Source: Deltaproteobacteria bacterium
GTDB taxonomy: Bacteria > Desulfobacterota > Desulfuromonadia > Desulfuromonadales > Geopsychrobacteraceae
Assembly: GCA_024280335.1 (NCBI GenBank)
Contig: JAJRQI010000032.1
Location: forward strand, 1 to 64,000
DNA: 64,000 bases
Direction: 5' to 3'
The notes beneath the pieces are model-generated. The model saw nothing but the letters and a program-made list of their open reading frames with translations, searched no databases and had not been told where the DNA came from. Made by a program: the position numbers and the translations under genes. Of the stretch, positions 36,131 through 44,997 are shown piece after piece (within the stretch, counting starts at the first letter, position 1; each line of letters opens with the position of its first letter).

Positions 36131-36769
36131 TCAGTGCTTGTGATTGTCTGACGAAGCCGCTTTTTCTGCATGGTGCGGCCCGGCATGTGCTGCCTTGGCG
36201 ATCCCTTCAACATAGTGGACGTAGGTTACGTAGGAGGCCACAAATTCACGTCCTGCGGCGACACTCTCGGCGGCAAGCTTGCGCTTTTCCAGAAGCGCAG
36301 TAAAGCGTGCGTGAATGCCTTTTTCGACATGCTTGGCGATGGCCTTGGCCAACTCATCGACATCACCCTGCGCCAGGGCCAGATCTGCTTTGGCGATAAC
36401 AGGCTCAACGCTTCCCGCTGGTTTCAGGCCGGTATAGGGCGCACCTTCGCCAGCGCGGTGGATGCGCACCAAGGTTTCAAAAAAGCTGCGATCTGCCAAC
36501 TCCTGCGCATCACCGCCGAGCTTACGGACCTTTAGTGCCTGAGCGAAGGTGGTGCGGATTTCTGCCTCGTCATCCTCCCGCACCCACTTGAGTATCGGAG
36601 TAATATCTTTTTGGCTCAGTGCCGCTTTGGCGTCGATTACCACCGGACCGTCGAGGGTGTCACAGTGAGCCAGCACCGACTGTGGTATCAGCAGCCCTGC
36701 CACCAATAGCGTTGTTACGAGCCAGAGGTAGATCTGTCCCTGTCTTTGTTGCGCGGCCATTCTCTGCAT
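36131..36769 (-). CDS. Exported DUF6448-family protein
   Basis: 212 aa with a signal peptide or anchor (LWLVTTLLVAGLLIPQSVLA), after which the mature protein begins HCDTLDGPVV. The rest is helical with FFETLVRIHRAGEGAPYTGLKPAG and a His-rich C-terminus (HAGPHHAEKAASSDNHKH). The HCDxxxGPV start recalls the N-terminal metal hook of nickel superoxide dismutase (HCDLPCG), though the second Cys is missing. Function unknown. It converges on the cytochrome b gene, three bases apart. Confidence 0.6.
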   Translation of the reverse strand: MQRMAAQQRQGQIYLWLVTTLLVAGLLIPQSVLAHCDTLDGPVVIDAKAALSQKDITPILKWVREDDEAEIRTTFAQALKVRKLGGDAQELADRSFFETLVRIHRAGEGAPYTGLKPAGSVEPVIAKADLALAQGDVDELAKAIAKHVEKGIHARFTALLEKRKLAAESVAAGREFVASYVTYVHYVEGIAKAAHAGPHHAEKAASSDNHKH

Positions 36770-36995
36770 TTGTCTCCTCCTTCAAGTTATGAGATTTGAC
36801 GCTCTGCGAACGTCTCTGCCCGGAATACGCAGCAAGCGTAAACTTTGTGACAGTGTTTAGAAAAAACTTTCATCGCCCGACAACAACAGGGCCTTTGGGG
36901 CTGATGATCTGATTTTACAAAAGGAGTAAGGGGGGAAAGAGCGGAAAAATCCCCCCTCGACTGTCACACATATCTGATATCCTGCGTTCTAGCAG

Positions 36996-37559
36996 ATGAG
37001 AGAAGGGTGGACAGCATTGACCGATGAAGAACTGATGCAGAGTTATGCCGAGGGAGATCTGGAGGCCTTTGAGTTGTTGTATTCTCGTCACAAAAGTCGT
37101 CTGTTTGGCTATCTGCTTGGCAAGTTACGAGATCGCACTGAGGCTGAAGAGGTATTTCAGACAGTCTTTGTCAAGTTGCACCGGACACGTATCCGCTATC
37201 GCGCGGAAATTCCGTTTCTGCCGTGGTTCTTCACTATTGCCCGCAATGCCCTGATCGATCACTTGCGACGCACACAAACGCGTCAGACTTATGTGACCCT
37301 TGATGAAGCGGCGGTCGCGGGCTGTCCGGCACCTGAGCAATACGAACAGACACCTCTTGGCACCACATTGCCGGAAATTTCAAACCTCAGCAAAACGCAA
37401 CGTCACGTGCTGGAACTGCGCTTCAATGCCGGGCTGACCTTCCGTGAAATTGCTGAACAGCTACAGTTGTCACCGGCCAATGTTCGACAACTTGCCAGCC
37501 GGGCAATCGGCAAGCTGCGCCAACGACTGTCAGGAAAGGAGGCGCGCCATGAAAAATAA
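36996..37559 (+). CDS. ECF-type RNA polymerase sigma factor
   Basis: 187 aa. Region 2 reads DLEAFELLYSRHKSRLFGYLLGKLRDRTEAEEVFQTVFVKLH and PWFFTIARNALIDHLRR; region 4 is LSKTQRHVLELRFNAGLTFREIAEQLQLSPANVRQLASRAIGKLR. It overlaps the next gene by 11 bases, the usual sigma/anti-sigma coupling. GTG/ATG choice: ATG at 36996 with weak ribosome site; an internal in-frame TTG (37018) is an alternative. Confidence 0.85.
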   Translation: MREGWTALTDEELMQSYAEGDLEAFELLYSRHKSRLFGYLLGKLRDRTEAEEVFQTVFVKLHRTRIRYRAEIPFLPWFFTIARNALIDHLRRTQTRQTYVTLDEAAVAGCPAPEQYEQTPLGTTLPEISNLSKTQRHVLELRFNAGLTFREIAEQLQLSPANVRQLASRAIGKLRQRLSGKEARHEK

Positions 37560-38079
37560 ATCGGAAACCGACCTGCGACAGGAATTCGTTGCTTTTGTTG
37601 AGACTTCGCCGCAAGCGCCGGGGCAGGCGCTGGACGATGCTATCGTGGAGCGAATCGGTACCGACCTGTCACGACGACATTGGCGGCTTTGCGGCAAGTT
37701 GACCCTGATTCAGATCCTGACCGGATTAGCGACCTTATCTGCCTGCCCGCAATTCGGGCTTGGCAGCGGGCATCTGTCCCTTATCCATGATCTCCACAGG
37801 GGCGTATCACCGATCATGTTTTACCTCATCTGTGGACTGCTGTTCGTCAGTCTCGGTGGATTGTTGAGCGGCCTGATCCTGCAGCACAATGAACTGGCCC
37901 AAGTGAATCGATGGCGCTACCGCTATTTTCTTACTTATGCCGGTCTCGTCTACCTGATCCTGGTTCTTATCGGCCCAGAAGCTTTTGTTGCCAGTTCTCT
38001 AGCTTGGATTCCTGGAGCCGTTCTAGGGAATATCACCGGCTTTAAGCTGATTTGCAGGCTGCTTCGACAGCTATCCTGA
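37549..38079 (+). CDS. Membrane protein, candidate anti-sigma factor
   Basis: 176 aa with ATG behind AAAGGAGG inside the sigma gene. A soluble N-terminus of about 50 residues is followed by three or four hydrophobic helices (LTLIQILTGLATLSA, MFYLICGLLFVSLGGLLSGLIL, YFLTYAGLVYLILVLIG). No zinc-binding anti-sigma motif is seen, so the role is inferred from position only. Confidence 0.6.
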   Translation: MKNKSETDLRQEFVAFVETSPQAPGQALDDAIVERIGTDLSRRHWRLCGKLTLIQILTGLATLSACPQFGLGSGHLSLIHDLHRGVSPIMFYLICGLLFVSLGGLLSGLILQHNELAQVNRWRYRYFLTYAGLVYLILVLIGPEAFVASSLAWIPGAVLGNITGFKLICRLLRQLS

Positions 38080-38250
38080 CCTTTCGGCGGGTTTGGAGAT
38101 ATATGATTATAAATATTCTCTCAGTGTGAGAGTCTCTCCCACCTCACCCCGGGATGAACGCTCCTGCTTTTGTGCATTAATTGATGATTTAGAAATTCAT
38201 ATGTCAAGCATTCCACAATGCAATGGAGAGCGGGTTATCCCAACAAACCT

Positions 38251-39780
38251 TCACCCCAACTTGCGATCTACCCCCCGATACTGAATCGCTTCAGCCAGGT
38301 GCAATGTTTCGATCTGCTCAACCCCTGCCAGGTCAGCAATCGTCCGCGCCAGTTTGAGAATCCGCGTAAAACTACGCGCTGACAGACCAAGCTTGTCGGT
38401 CACCTGTTCTAAAAGCAGATCACCCTTGTCATCCAGCTTGCAGAACCGCCGAATATGCCGTGCCTGCATCTGGCTGTTGGCGTGCAGGCCGAAGGGGGTC
38501 AGGCGGTCACGCTGGATCGTGCGCGCCTGGTTGACCCGCTGGCGGATGGTGGCGCTGTCTTCAGCAGGGCTCTGATCAGTCAAATCTTTGTGCGGAACTC
38601 TCGGCACCTCGATATGCAGATCAATACGGTCGAGGAGTGGGCCACTTAAGCGGCTGCGGTAGCGCTGGAGCATCGGCGGGGTGCAGGTGCAGTCATGTGC
38701 AGAGTCGCCCCTGAAGCCGCAAGGACAGGGGTTCATCGCCGCGACCAGCATGAAATTGGCCGGGTAGGTCAGGCTGAGTGCGGCACGGCTGATTGAGACC
38801 TGGCCGTCTTCGAGGGGCTGGCGCAGCATTTCGAGGATGTTTTTTTTGAACTCGGGGAATTCATCGAGGAATAGAATCCCGCGGTGTGCAAGCGAAACCT
38901 CGCCGGGGCGAGGGTAACTGCCACCGCCGATCATTCCGGCATCGGAGATGTTGTGATGCGGTGATCGGAAAGGGCGCTGTTTGACCAGGGCATTATGCTT
39001 CGATAACAGGCCGGCGACGGAATGAATTTTGGTAGTTTCAAGGGCTTCATCAAAGGAAAAGTCGGGCAGAATCGTCGGCAGCCGCCGGGCGAGCATGGTT
39101 TTTCCAGAGCCAGGAGGACCTGCCATCAAAATATTATGGGACCCGGCCGCCGCCACTTCGAGTGCCCGTTTGACCTGTTCCTGACCACGCACCTCGGAAA
39201 AATCGTCACAGCCGCCATCCGGCAGCGGCGTGGCCGGTTGTTCTTCACAACGATAGGGGGGGATCTCGATCTCGCCGTTGATCAGCGCGACCACCTGCCC
39301 GAGATCGCTGACCGCATAGATGCTCGGGCCGTTGGCGACCGCGCCTTCAGCGGCATTTTCCTGTGGCAGAATCAGCGCCTGTTTCTGCCAGCTGCGCGTT
39401 GCCACCGCCACCGGCAGTACTCCATGGACCGGTTTGATCCGCCCATCCAGAGAGAGTTCGCCCATCATCACGAAGTTTTCCAGGGCTTTGGCATCGACCA
39501 GGCCGGTGGCACAGAGAATCCCGATGGCGATCGGCAGGTCGAAGGCGGCACCCTCTTTGCGGATATCGGCCGGGGCGAGATTGATGGTGATGCGGCGGGC
39601 GGGAAAATCATAGCCGGAGTTCTTGATCGCTGATTTGACGCGATCCTTGCTCTCTTTGACCGCCCCTTCCGGCAGGCCGACGGTGGAAAATTGCGGCAAC
39701 CCTTGGGCGATGTCGACTTCGACTTCAACCGGATAGGCGTCGATGCCGATTAAGGCTCCGGATGTGACTTTGGCTAACAC
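38251..39780 (-). CDS. comM: ComM/YifB-family Mg-chelatase-like AAA+ ATPase
   Basis: 509 aa, full length. N-terminal ChlI-like domain (LAKVTSGALIGIDAYPVEVEVDIAQGLPQFSTVGLPEGAVKESKDRV), Walker A GPPGSGKTMLARRLP, Walker B GILFLDEFPEF, zinc-like MNPCPCGFRGD, and the C-terminal domain ending YRGVDRKLG. ComM is a hexameric helicase that promotes branch migration in natural transformation. GTG start at 39780 behind GGGGGGAG. Its 3' 480 bases recur as fragments at 10145, 16591 and 26927. Confidence 0.92.
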   Translation of the reverse strand: MLAKVTSGALIGIDAYPVEVEVDIAQGLPQFSTVGLPEGAVKESKDRVKSAIKNSGYDFPARRITINLAPADIRKEGAAFDLPIAIGILCATGLVDAKALENFVMMGELSLDGRIKPVHGVLPVAVATRSWQKQALILPQENAAEGAVANGPSIYAVSDLGQVVALINGEIEIPPYRCEEQPATPLPDGGCDDFSEVRGQEQVKRALEVAAAGSHNILMAGPPGSGKTMLARRLPTILPDFSFDEALETTKIHSVAGLLSKHNALVKQRPFRSPHHNISDAGMIGGGSYPRPGEVSLAHRGILFLDEFPEFKKNILEMLRQPLEDGQVSISRAALSLTYPANFMLVAAMNPCPCGFRGDSAHDCTCTPPMLQRYRSRLSGPLLDRIDLHIEVPRVPHKDLTDQSPAEDSATIRQRVNQARTIQRDRLTPFGLHANSQMQARHIRRFCKLDDKGDLLLEQVTDKLGLSARSFTRILKLARTIADLAGVEQIETLHLAEAIQYRGVDRKLG

Positions 39781-39850
39781 AGGCTCCCCCCCTATGGAAC
39801 GACCGTTGACTATTCGTCGGGGCGTGGCATGCCTCGCCCGTATGATTTTA

Positions 39851-40786
39851 TTAACTGTGCTGCAGTTCTTCGATATGTTTTTCGGCCATAATCGCCGCAA
39901 CCGCGCCGTCACCGACCGCGGTGGAGATCTGCTTGAGGATGTTGGTCCGGCAGTCGCCGGCAGCATAGATTCCCGGTACCGAGGTGTGGGTATTTTCACC
40001 GGCCTTGATGTAGCCGTTGTCGTCCCGCTCGAGCAACCCGGCGACCAAATCGGTGATCGGGTTGACACCGACGGCAATGAACATCCCTTGCAGGTCGAGC
40101 TGCCGGGTTTCATCGGTTTTTACATTGCGCAGTACTGTGCCGGTCAATCCGCTGTTGTCGGAGATCAGTTCTTCGACCAGGCTGTCCCAGGCCATTTCGA
40201 TTTTATCGTTTGCTTCGATCCGATCCTGCAGGATTTTGGTGGCGCGCAATTGATCGCGACGATGGACCAGGGTCACTTTGCTGGCAAAGCGGGTCAGATA
40301 GAGCGCTTCTTCGGCGGCGGTATCGCCACCGCCGATCACCGCGATCGGCACATCACGAAAGAAGGCTCCGTCACAGGTGGCACAATAAGAGACGCCGCGG
40401 CCGACCAGTGCTGGTTCCCCTTCCACGCGCAATTTGCGCGGAATGACGCCGGTGGCAACGATGACCGCCTGGCAACTTAGCTCTTTGCCATCAACAATCA
40501 GGGTTTTGCTGCTGCCATTGTCAATGATCTTTTCCACCGTACCGTAATCGGTTTCCAGGCCGAACTCGACGCAGTGTTCCTGGAACTTCATCATCAGTTC
40601 CGGACCTTCGATGCCGCCCGGGTAGCCGGGCCAGTTTTCAACCCTGGTGGTGGTCATCGGCTGGCCGCCGATCATCATTTTTTCCAGCATCAGGGTTTTC
40701 AGCCGGGCCCGCGAGGCGTAGAGACCGGCAGTCATCCCGGCCGGGCCACCGCCGACAATAATGACGTCGTATGTTGTATCGCTCAT
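39851..40786 (-). CDS. trxB: Thioredoxin-disulfide reductase
   Basis: 311 aa flavoprotein. FAD site GGGPAGMTAGLYASR (12-26), redox-active CATC (Cys135-Cys138), NADP site IAVIGGGDTAAEEALYL, and the C-terminal FAD motif GIYAAGDC. Reduces thioredoxin with NADPH. Ends 70 bases before comM. Confidence 0.93.
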   Translation of the reverse strand: MSDTTYDVIIVGGGPAGMTAGLYASRARLKTLMLEKMMIGGQPMTTTRVENWPGYPGGIEGPELMMKFQEHCVEFGLETDYGTVEKIIDNGSSKTLIVDGKELSCQAVIVATGVIPRKLRVEGEPALVGRGVSYCATCDGAFFRDVPIAVIGGGDTAAEEALYLTRFASKVTLVHRRDQLRATKILQDRIEANDKIEMAWDSLVEELISDNSGLTGTVLRNVKTDETRQLDLQGMFIAVGVNPITDLVAGLLERDDNGYIKAGENTHTSVPGIYAAGDCRTNILKQISTAVGDGAVAAIMAEKHIEELQHS

Positions 40787-40934
40787 TTCTGCTCCTTACT
40801 CACGGATCCAGGATTATGCTTAAGCGCGCACATCTTTGCACACGGCTTGGTTAAATAGCAACCTTCAGCCAGTTGTTGAGTTTGTCTGCGTGGGACGGTA
40901 CACTTGCCGGGTCTTTTTTGCCGGAGTTGTCGTG

Positions 40935-41282
40935 ATGCTCAAATTGCTGAAAATAATTATCTGGCTGGTGCTGGTGCTGCTGGTTGTCGGTGGCTTTGAT
41001 CAGTTTCTGCTGCGGGTACCGCTGGAGCTGCCGGGGTTGTCCCAGGCGCAGACCTTTTATGTCGATTTTCGCGCTCGCCTGCTCGGGCTGGTTGGGATAG
41101 ACCCTGCTACGCCATCGGCGTCGATTGAACAGCTGATCGAGGCGACCGGTTCTGCTCCATCGCAGCGGCAGAAGCCGCAGCGCTATTTGTATGTTGATGC
41201 GGACGGTGTTCTGCAGTTTGCCGACAGCTTGCAGCAGGTTCCGGCCAGCTATCGGCAGGCGGCCCAGCCGCTGGCGGAATAA
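40935..41282 (+). CDS. Small membrane-anchored protein of unknown function
   Basis: 115 aa from ATG 40935 with GGAG upstream. An N-terminal hydrophobic helix (LLKIIIWLVLVLLVVGGFDQFLL) is followed by a periplasmic part ending YLYVDADGVLQFADSLQQVPASYR, reminiscent of the DUF4124-type segment seen in short exported proteins. No function known. Confidence 0.6.
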   Translation: MLKLLKIIIWLVLVLLVVGGFDQFLLRVPLELPGLSQAQTFYVDFRARLLGLVGIDPATPSASIEQLIEATGSAPSQRQKPQRYLYVDADGVLQFADSLQQVPASYRQAAQPLAE

Positions 41283-41286
41283 TCGC

Positions 41287-42072
41287 TCAAGGGGTGCCGT
41301 AGATATCGGCCCTGCGGTCGATCAGGGTCTTGATCTGGTCGCGGTATTTTTCCATTTCACTGAAATCGAAGGCGGCAACCAGTTCCGTATCTGTTTCTCC
41401 GGCAATCTCCAGAACATTGCCCAGCGGGGAAATCAATTGGCTGAGGCCGAAGAAGTCGAGCTTGGCCTGTACCCCACAGCAGTTGGCGGCAATCACGAAC
41501 AGCTGGTTTTCGATGGCGCGGGCGCGCAACAGGGTTTTCCAGTGTTCCTGGCGCGGTTTCGGCCATTCGGCCGGCAGACAGATAATCTCGGCGCCTGCCA
41601 GGGCCAGCTTGCGGAACAGTTCCGGAAAGCGCAGGTCGTAACAGATGGCGATTCCCAGCCGTCCGATCGAGGTTTCCGCCACTAAGCAGCTATTTCCCGC
41701 ACCGAGAAACCGATCTTCATTCATGGTGGAAAACAGGTGCAGCTTGCGGTAGCTGCCGACCAGTTCGCCTCTATCGATCAGGTACGCCGTATTGTAGATG
41801 GTGCCGTCCTGCAATTCCGGCAAACTGCCGACGCTGACCAGATTCAGCTTTCGGCACTCTTCCTGTATCGCTTCGAGAACTCGGGGGGTTTCTGCGGCTA
41901 GAGCCGGCAAATTGCGATAATCATATCCGCAACTCCACATTTCCGGCAGAACGGCCAGCTGGGCGCCCCGGTCGGCAACGCGCCTGAGAGCCGCCAGCGC
42001 CTTGTCGAGATTGGCATCGACGTAGCCGAGGCTGATATTGAACTGAATTGCTGAACAGGTCATTTGTTTCAT
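41287..42072 (-). CDS. Carbon-nitrogen hydrolase (nitrilase superfamily, omega-amidase-like)
   Basis: 261 aa. Catalytic triad visible as Glu in LPEMW, Lys in YRKLHLF and Cys in AICYDLRFPELF. Length and motifs suit the YafV/Nit2 group that hydrolyses omega-amides of 2-oxo acids. It converges with the preceding small gene, four bases apart. Substrate unproven. Confidence 0.82.
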   Translation of the reverse strand: MKQMTCSAIQFNISLGYVDANLDKALAALRRVADRGAQLAVLPEMWSCGYDYRNLPALAAETPRVLEAIQEECRKLNLVSVGSLPELQDGTIYNTAYLIDRGELVGSYRKLHLFSTMNEDRFLGAGNSCLVAETSIGRLGIAICYDLRFPELFRKLALAGAEIICLPAEWPKPRQEHWKTLLRARAIENQLFVIAANCCGVQAKLDFFGLSQLISPLGNVLEIAGETDTELVAAFDFSEMEKYRDQIKTLIDRRADIYGTP

Positions 42073-42513
42073 TTTTATCTCCAGATCCCACCTAAAATAA
42101 AAACCGGTTCTATTTTCTTGATCCCGGTATGTCCGGTCATTTTGCGGTGCTCAGAACTCTTGTCAAGTTGATCTGCTGCACAAAATTAGAACAGCGGAAT
42201 TTGTTGACCTTCAATCGCCCCTCATGCTAGATGTGTGACGATTTACCTGTACATCAAGCTAACCTTTTTGCTGCTGCCTGTCCAGTTTCCGCTGCCGGTC
42301 TTAGGTTGGTACAATCTCAACGGGCAGATGATTGGCGCAGGGAGTGGGTGACAAGCGGGCGTTGCTTATTCGGGTTTCGCTATTTTTTTGTTATTACCGT
42401 GTGTATACTGCATACGGTCTTGACAGTTGAACCCCGTTCTGACGGCTTTGCAGCAATGAAACTGTACAAGGCCGTTTCTGCTTCTATATATAATTCAATC
42501 GGGATCTGAGGTC
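42073..42513. other. Divergent intergenic region upstream of the antiporter operon
   Basis: 441 bases between the amidase gene and the first antiporter gene, which run divergently. Promoters for both should be here. A frame at 42231-42509 has no family resemblance or ribosome site and was not called. Confidence 0.35.
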
Positions 42514-42996
42514 ATGAAGGCTAAATTTGCCACCTTTGTAATCATGCTGGTTTTTTGGGTTGTCATGTCCGGCATGTTTGACGCGTTCCACTTTTCCCTT
42601 GGTGTTATCTGCTGCCTGCTGGTTGCCTATTTCAGCAGTGATCTGCTTTTTCCCGCGCCTGCTCAGCCGTGGCTACGGGAACTGATCGGTATGTTTGCCT
42701 ATTTCCCCTGGCTGTTATGGCAGATCATTCTGGCCAATTTTCAGGTTGCCTACCTGATTCTACATCCGCAAATGCTGGAAAAAATCGATCCCCATCTGTT
42801 CCGATTCACCTCCAAGCTGACCCGACCGATTGCCAAGGTGGCGATGGCGCAATCAATCACCCTGACGCCGGGAACCATCACCGTCAATATTCACGAAGAT
42901 CAGTTTGCCGTCTATGCCCTGACCCGGGAGGCAGCGGAATCTCTGCCGGGTGAAATGGAGCAGCGAATCGCCAAGGCGCTGGAGCTTGAAAGATGA
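42514..42996 (+). CDS. mnhE: Na+/H+ antiporter subunit E (Mrp/Mnh family)
   Basis: 160 aa. Two N-terminal hydrophobic helices, then NFQVAYLILHP and SITLTPGTITVNIHEDQFAVYAL, the MnhE/PhaE signature. First gene of the operon. Its stop overlaps the next start (ATGA). Confidence 0.85.
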   Translation: MKAKFATFVIMLVFWVVMSGMFDAFHFSLGVICCLLVAYFSSDLLFPAPAQPWLRELIGMFAYFPWLLWQIILANFQVAYLILHPQMLEKIDPHLFRFTSKLTRPIAKVAMAQSITLTPGTITVNIHEDQFAVYALTREAAESLPGEMEQRIAKALELER

Positions 42997-43277
42997 TGGA
43001 ACCTTTTATCACTTTTGCCGCGACCTTTCTTGTCTTGCTGATGTTTGTCAGCCTGGTCCGGGTCGTCGGCGGCCCGACGGTGCTCGACCGGGTTCTCGGT
43101 GGCAGTGTGGTCGGCACCAAAACGACCGTGCTGCTGTTGCTGATCGGCATCCTTTATGAGGATCTGGGCATGTTTGTCGATATCGCCCTGGCTTACGCCA
43201 TGCTGAATTTCATTGCGACGCTGGCCGCGACCAAGTTTTTCCTGCGCCGTAAAGTCCACTTGAGTGAGCACGAATAG
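42993..43277 (+). CDS. mnhF: Na+/H+ antiporter subunit F
   Basis: 94 aa, three membrane helices. The motif RVVGGPTVLDRVLGGSVVGTKTTVLLLLIG is typical of MrpF/PhaF. Part of the membrane core of the antiporter. Confidence 0.87.
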   Translation: MMEPFITFAATFLVLLMFVSLVRVVGGPTVLDRVLGGSVVGTKTTVLLLLIGILYEDLGMFVDIALAYAMLNFIATLAATKFFLRRKVHLSEHE

Positions 43278-43279
43278 AC

Positions 43280-43618
43280 ATGCTGGAGGATTTCATGTCA
43301 GTGGCCGCCGCCATTTTTATTACTGCCGGACTGTTTTTCTTTCTCGTCGGGGTGATCGGCGTTTTGCGGCTGCCCGATTTTTACACCCGGTTGCACGCGG
43401 CCGGCAAGTGTGATTCGCTGGCGGCAGAATTGGTTATCGTCGGCGTTGCGCTCTATGTCCTGCAGGATTTCAATCTTGGCAACACGCTGGTCGGGATGAA
43501 AATTCTGCTGATTGCCGTCTTTGTCTTTATCGCCAGCCCGACCGCCACGCACGCGCTGACCAAGGCGGCGCTGGTCGCCGGTGTCGAGCCCTGGAAAAAG
43601 GGGGAGAAAAAGTCATGA
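43280..43618 (+). CDS. mnhG: Na+/H+ antiporter subunit G
   Basis: 112 aa, three helices. GVIGVLRLPDFYTRLHAAGKCDSLAAELV is the MrpG/PhaG signature. Starts two bases after mnhF ends and overlaps the next gene by four. Confidence 0.87.
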   Translation: MLEDFMSVAAAIFITAGLFFFLVGVIGVLRLPDFYTRLHAAGKCDSLAAELVIVGVALYVLQDFNLGNTLVGMKILLIAVFVFIASPTATHALTKAALVAGVEPWKKGEKKS

Positions 43619-43860
43619 TCTGGTTGATTGACGAGTTGACTCTGCTGCTGGTGGTGATCTGTGCGCTCGCTGCTATTACGGTCAAGGATCTGCTCAGTGC
43701 AACGGTTATTTTCGGCGTTTACAGTTTCCTGATGTGTCTGCTCTGGGCAGAAATGGGTGCTGTCGACGTGGCCTTTACTGAGGCAACCGTCGGCGCGGGG
43801 GTCAGTACGGTTCTCTTTATTGCGGCAATTCTGCACACCTCGCGAAGGAGCAAAGATTGA
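43615..43860 (+). CDS. DUF4040 / MbhD-like antiporter subunit
   Basis: 81 aa, two or three helices. AITVKDLLSATVIFGVYSFLMCLLWAEMGAVDVAFTEATVGAGVSTVLFIAAI corresponds to the DUF4040 part fused to the C-terminus of MrpA in Bacillus and separate as MbhD in archaeal hydrogenase complexes. Probably part of the Na+ or H+ path. Confidence 0.8.
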   Translation: MIWLIDELTLLLVVICALAAITVKDLLSATVIFGVYSFLMCLLWAEMGAVDVAFTEATVGAGVSTVLFIAAILHTSRRSKD

Positions 43861-44129
43861 AAGCGCTGGCCTTTGTTGCGACTCTGGTGACCGGAGCTAT
43901 TCTGCTGTATGGAACGATGGATTTCCCAGCCTGGGGCGATCCGCAAGCTCCGGCGGCGACCCATCTGTCAAACTACTACATTGAAAATGCAGTCGCCGAG
44001 ACTCACGTGCCCAATCTGGTGACCGCAGTGCTCGGCGATTACCGGGGCTATGACACCATGTTCGAAACGGTGGTTATTTACTGTGCCGGTCTGGCGGTGG
44101 TCAGTGTCTTGCGGAGGAAGAAAACGTGA
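43857..44129 (+). CDS. MbhE-like antiporter subunit
   Basis: 90 aa from a TTG overlapping the previous stop (TTGA). One N-terminal and one C-terminal helix flank a segment with HLSNYYIENAVAETHVPNLVTAVLGDYRGYDTMFETVVI, matching the MbhE-like end of MrpA. Confidence 0.78.
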   Translation: MKALAFVATLVTGAILLYGTMDFPAWGDPQAPAATHLSNYYIENAVAETHVPNLVTAVLGDYRGYDTMFETVVIYCAGLAVVSVLRRKKT

Positions 44130-44605
44130 AACTGCTGCAGGAAAGAACCGCCAAGCTGAAACTCGGTGAGAGCCTGATTATCCAGACCGCGGTACGGATC
44201 ATGGTGCCCTTTATCCAGCTGTTCGGCCTCTATGTCATTGTGCATGGCCATTACAGTCCCGGCGGCGGTTTCCAGGGCGGAGTGATTCTTGGCGCGTCCT
44301 TTGTCGCTCTGGCGCTGGCTTTTGACCAGAAATTTTCCATGCAGCTGATGTCGGAACGGGTCAACGGCGTACTCGGCAATCTGGGGGCACTGATTTTTGT
44401 CGGCACAGCGGTACTCTGTGCACTCTTCGGCGGCCTGTTTCTCGATTACAGCGCCCTCGATAAACTGATCCCGCTGGGCCCGATCGGCTGGCGTTCTTTC
44501 GGTATTTTCATTATTGAGGTCGGTGTCGGCTTAGCAGTCATGAGTATTATGGTTTCGCTTTTCTGGGATATCGGCTCGAACGGTGAAATGGACGAGGGCC
44601 TTTAA
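44126..44605 (+). CDS. mnhB: Na+/H+ antiporter subunit B
   Basis: 159 aa from a GTG overlapping the previous stop (GTGA). The HGHYSPGGGFQGGVILGASFVALALAF motif is the MrpB/MnhB hallmark. Four helices. Confidence 0.87.
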   Translation: MKLLQERTAKLKLGESLIIQTAVRIMVPFIQLFGLYVIVHGHYSPGGGFQGGVILGASFVALALAFDQKFSMQLMSERVNGVLGNLGALIFVGTAVLCALFGGLFLDYSALDKLIPLGPIGWRSFGIFIIEVGVGLAVMSIMVSLFWDIGSNGEMDEGL

Positions 44606-44607
44606 TC

Positions 44608-44997
44608 ATGGAGCAATTTCTGGCGTTGATCATCGCCAAATATAACTACTGGCTGTACGTCGTGCTGATGATGATCGGCTTTTACGCCATGATCGGCAAG
44701 CGGAACCTGGTCAAAAAGCTGATCGGGATGAATATCTTCCAGACGGCGATTATCCTGCTGTTCGTTTCCGCCGGGGTCAAGCATGGCGGAAAAATCCCGA
44801 TCCTCGACAAGTACGAAGTCCTCAAACATGGGGTTGATGCGACCCAGATCGTCAATCCGCTGCCGCATGTGCTGATGCTGACCGCGATCGTTGTTTCGGT
44901 CAGCGTGACCGGGGTGGCGTTGGCGGTCCTGCTGCGGATTTACCGGGAATACGGCACCCTTGAGGAAGATGAAATTCTGGAGAAACTCGGCAAATGA
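44608..44997 (+). CDS. mnhC: Na+/H+ antiporter subunit C (NuoK-like)
   Basis: 129 aa, three helices. IGKRNLVKKLIGMNIFQTAIILLFVSAG and DATQIVNPLPHVLMLTAIVVSVSVTGVALAVLLRIY correspond to MrpC/NuoK, including the conserved DPLPQALVLT-like block. Overlaps the next gene by four bases. Confidence 0.87.
   Translation: MEQFLALIIAKYNYWLYVVLMMIGFYAMIGKRNLVKKLIGMNIFQTAIILLFVSAGVKHGGKIPILDKYEVLKHGVDATQIVNPLPHVLMLTAIVVSVSVTGVALAVLLRIYREYGTLEEDEILEKLGK

Noticed and set aside
38251-40113. 620-aa start for comM
   Set aside because: The first 111 residues are low-complexity and overlap trxB; the GTG at 39780 has a strong ribosome site and the known N-terminus.
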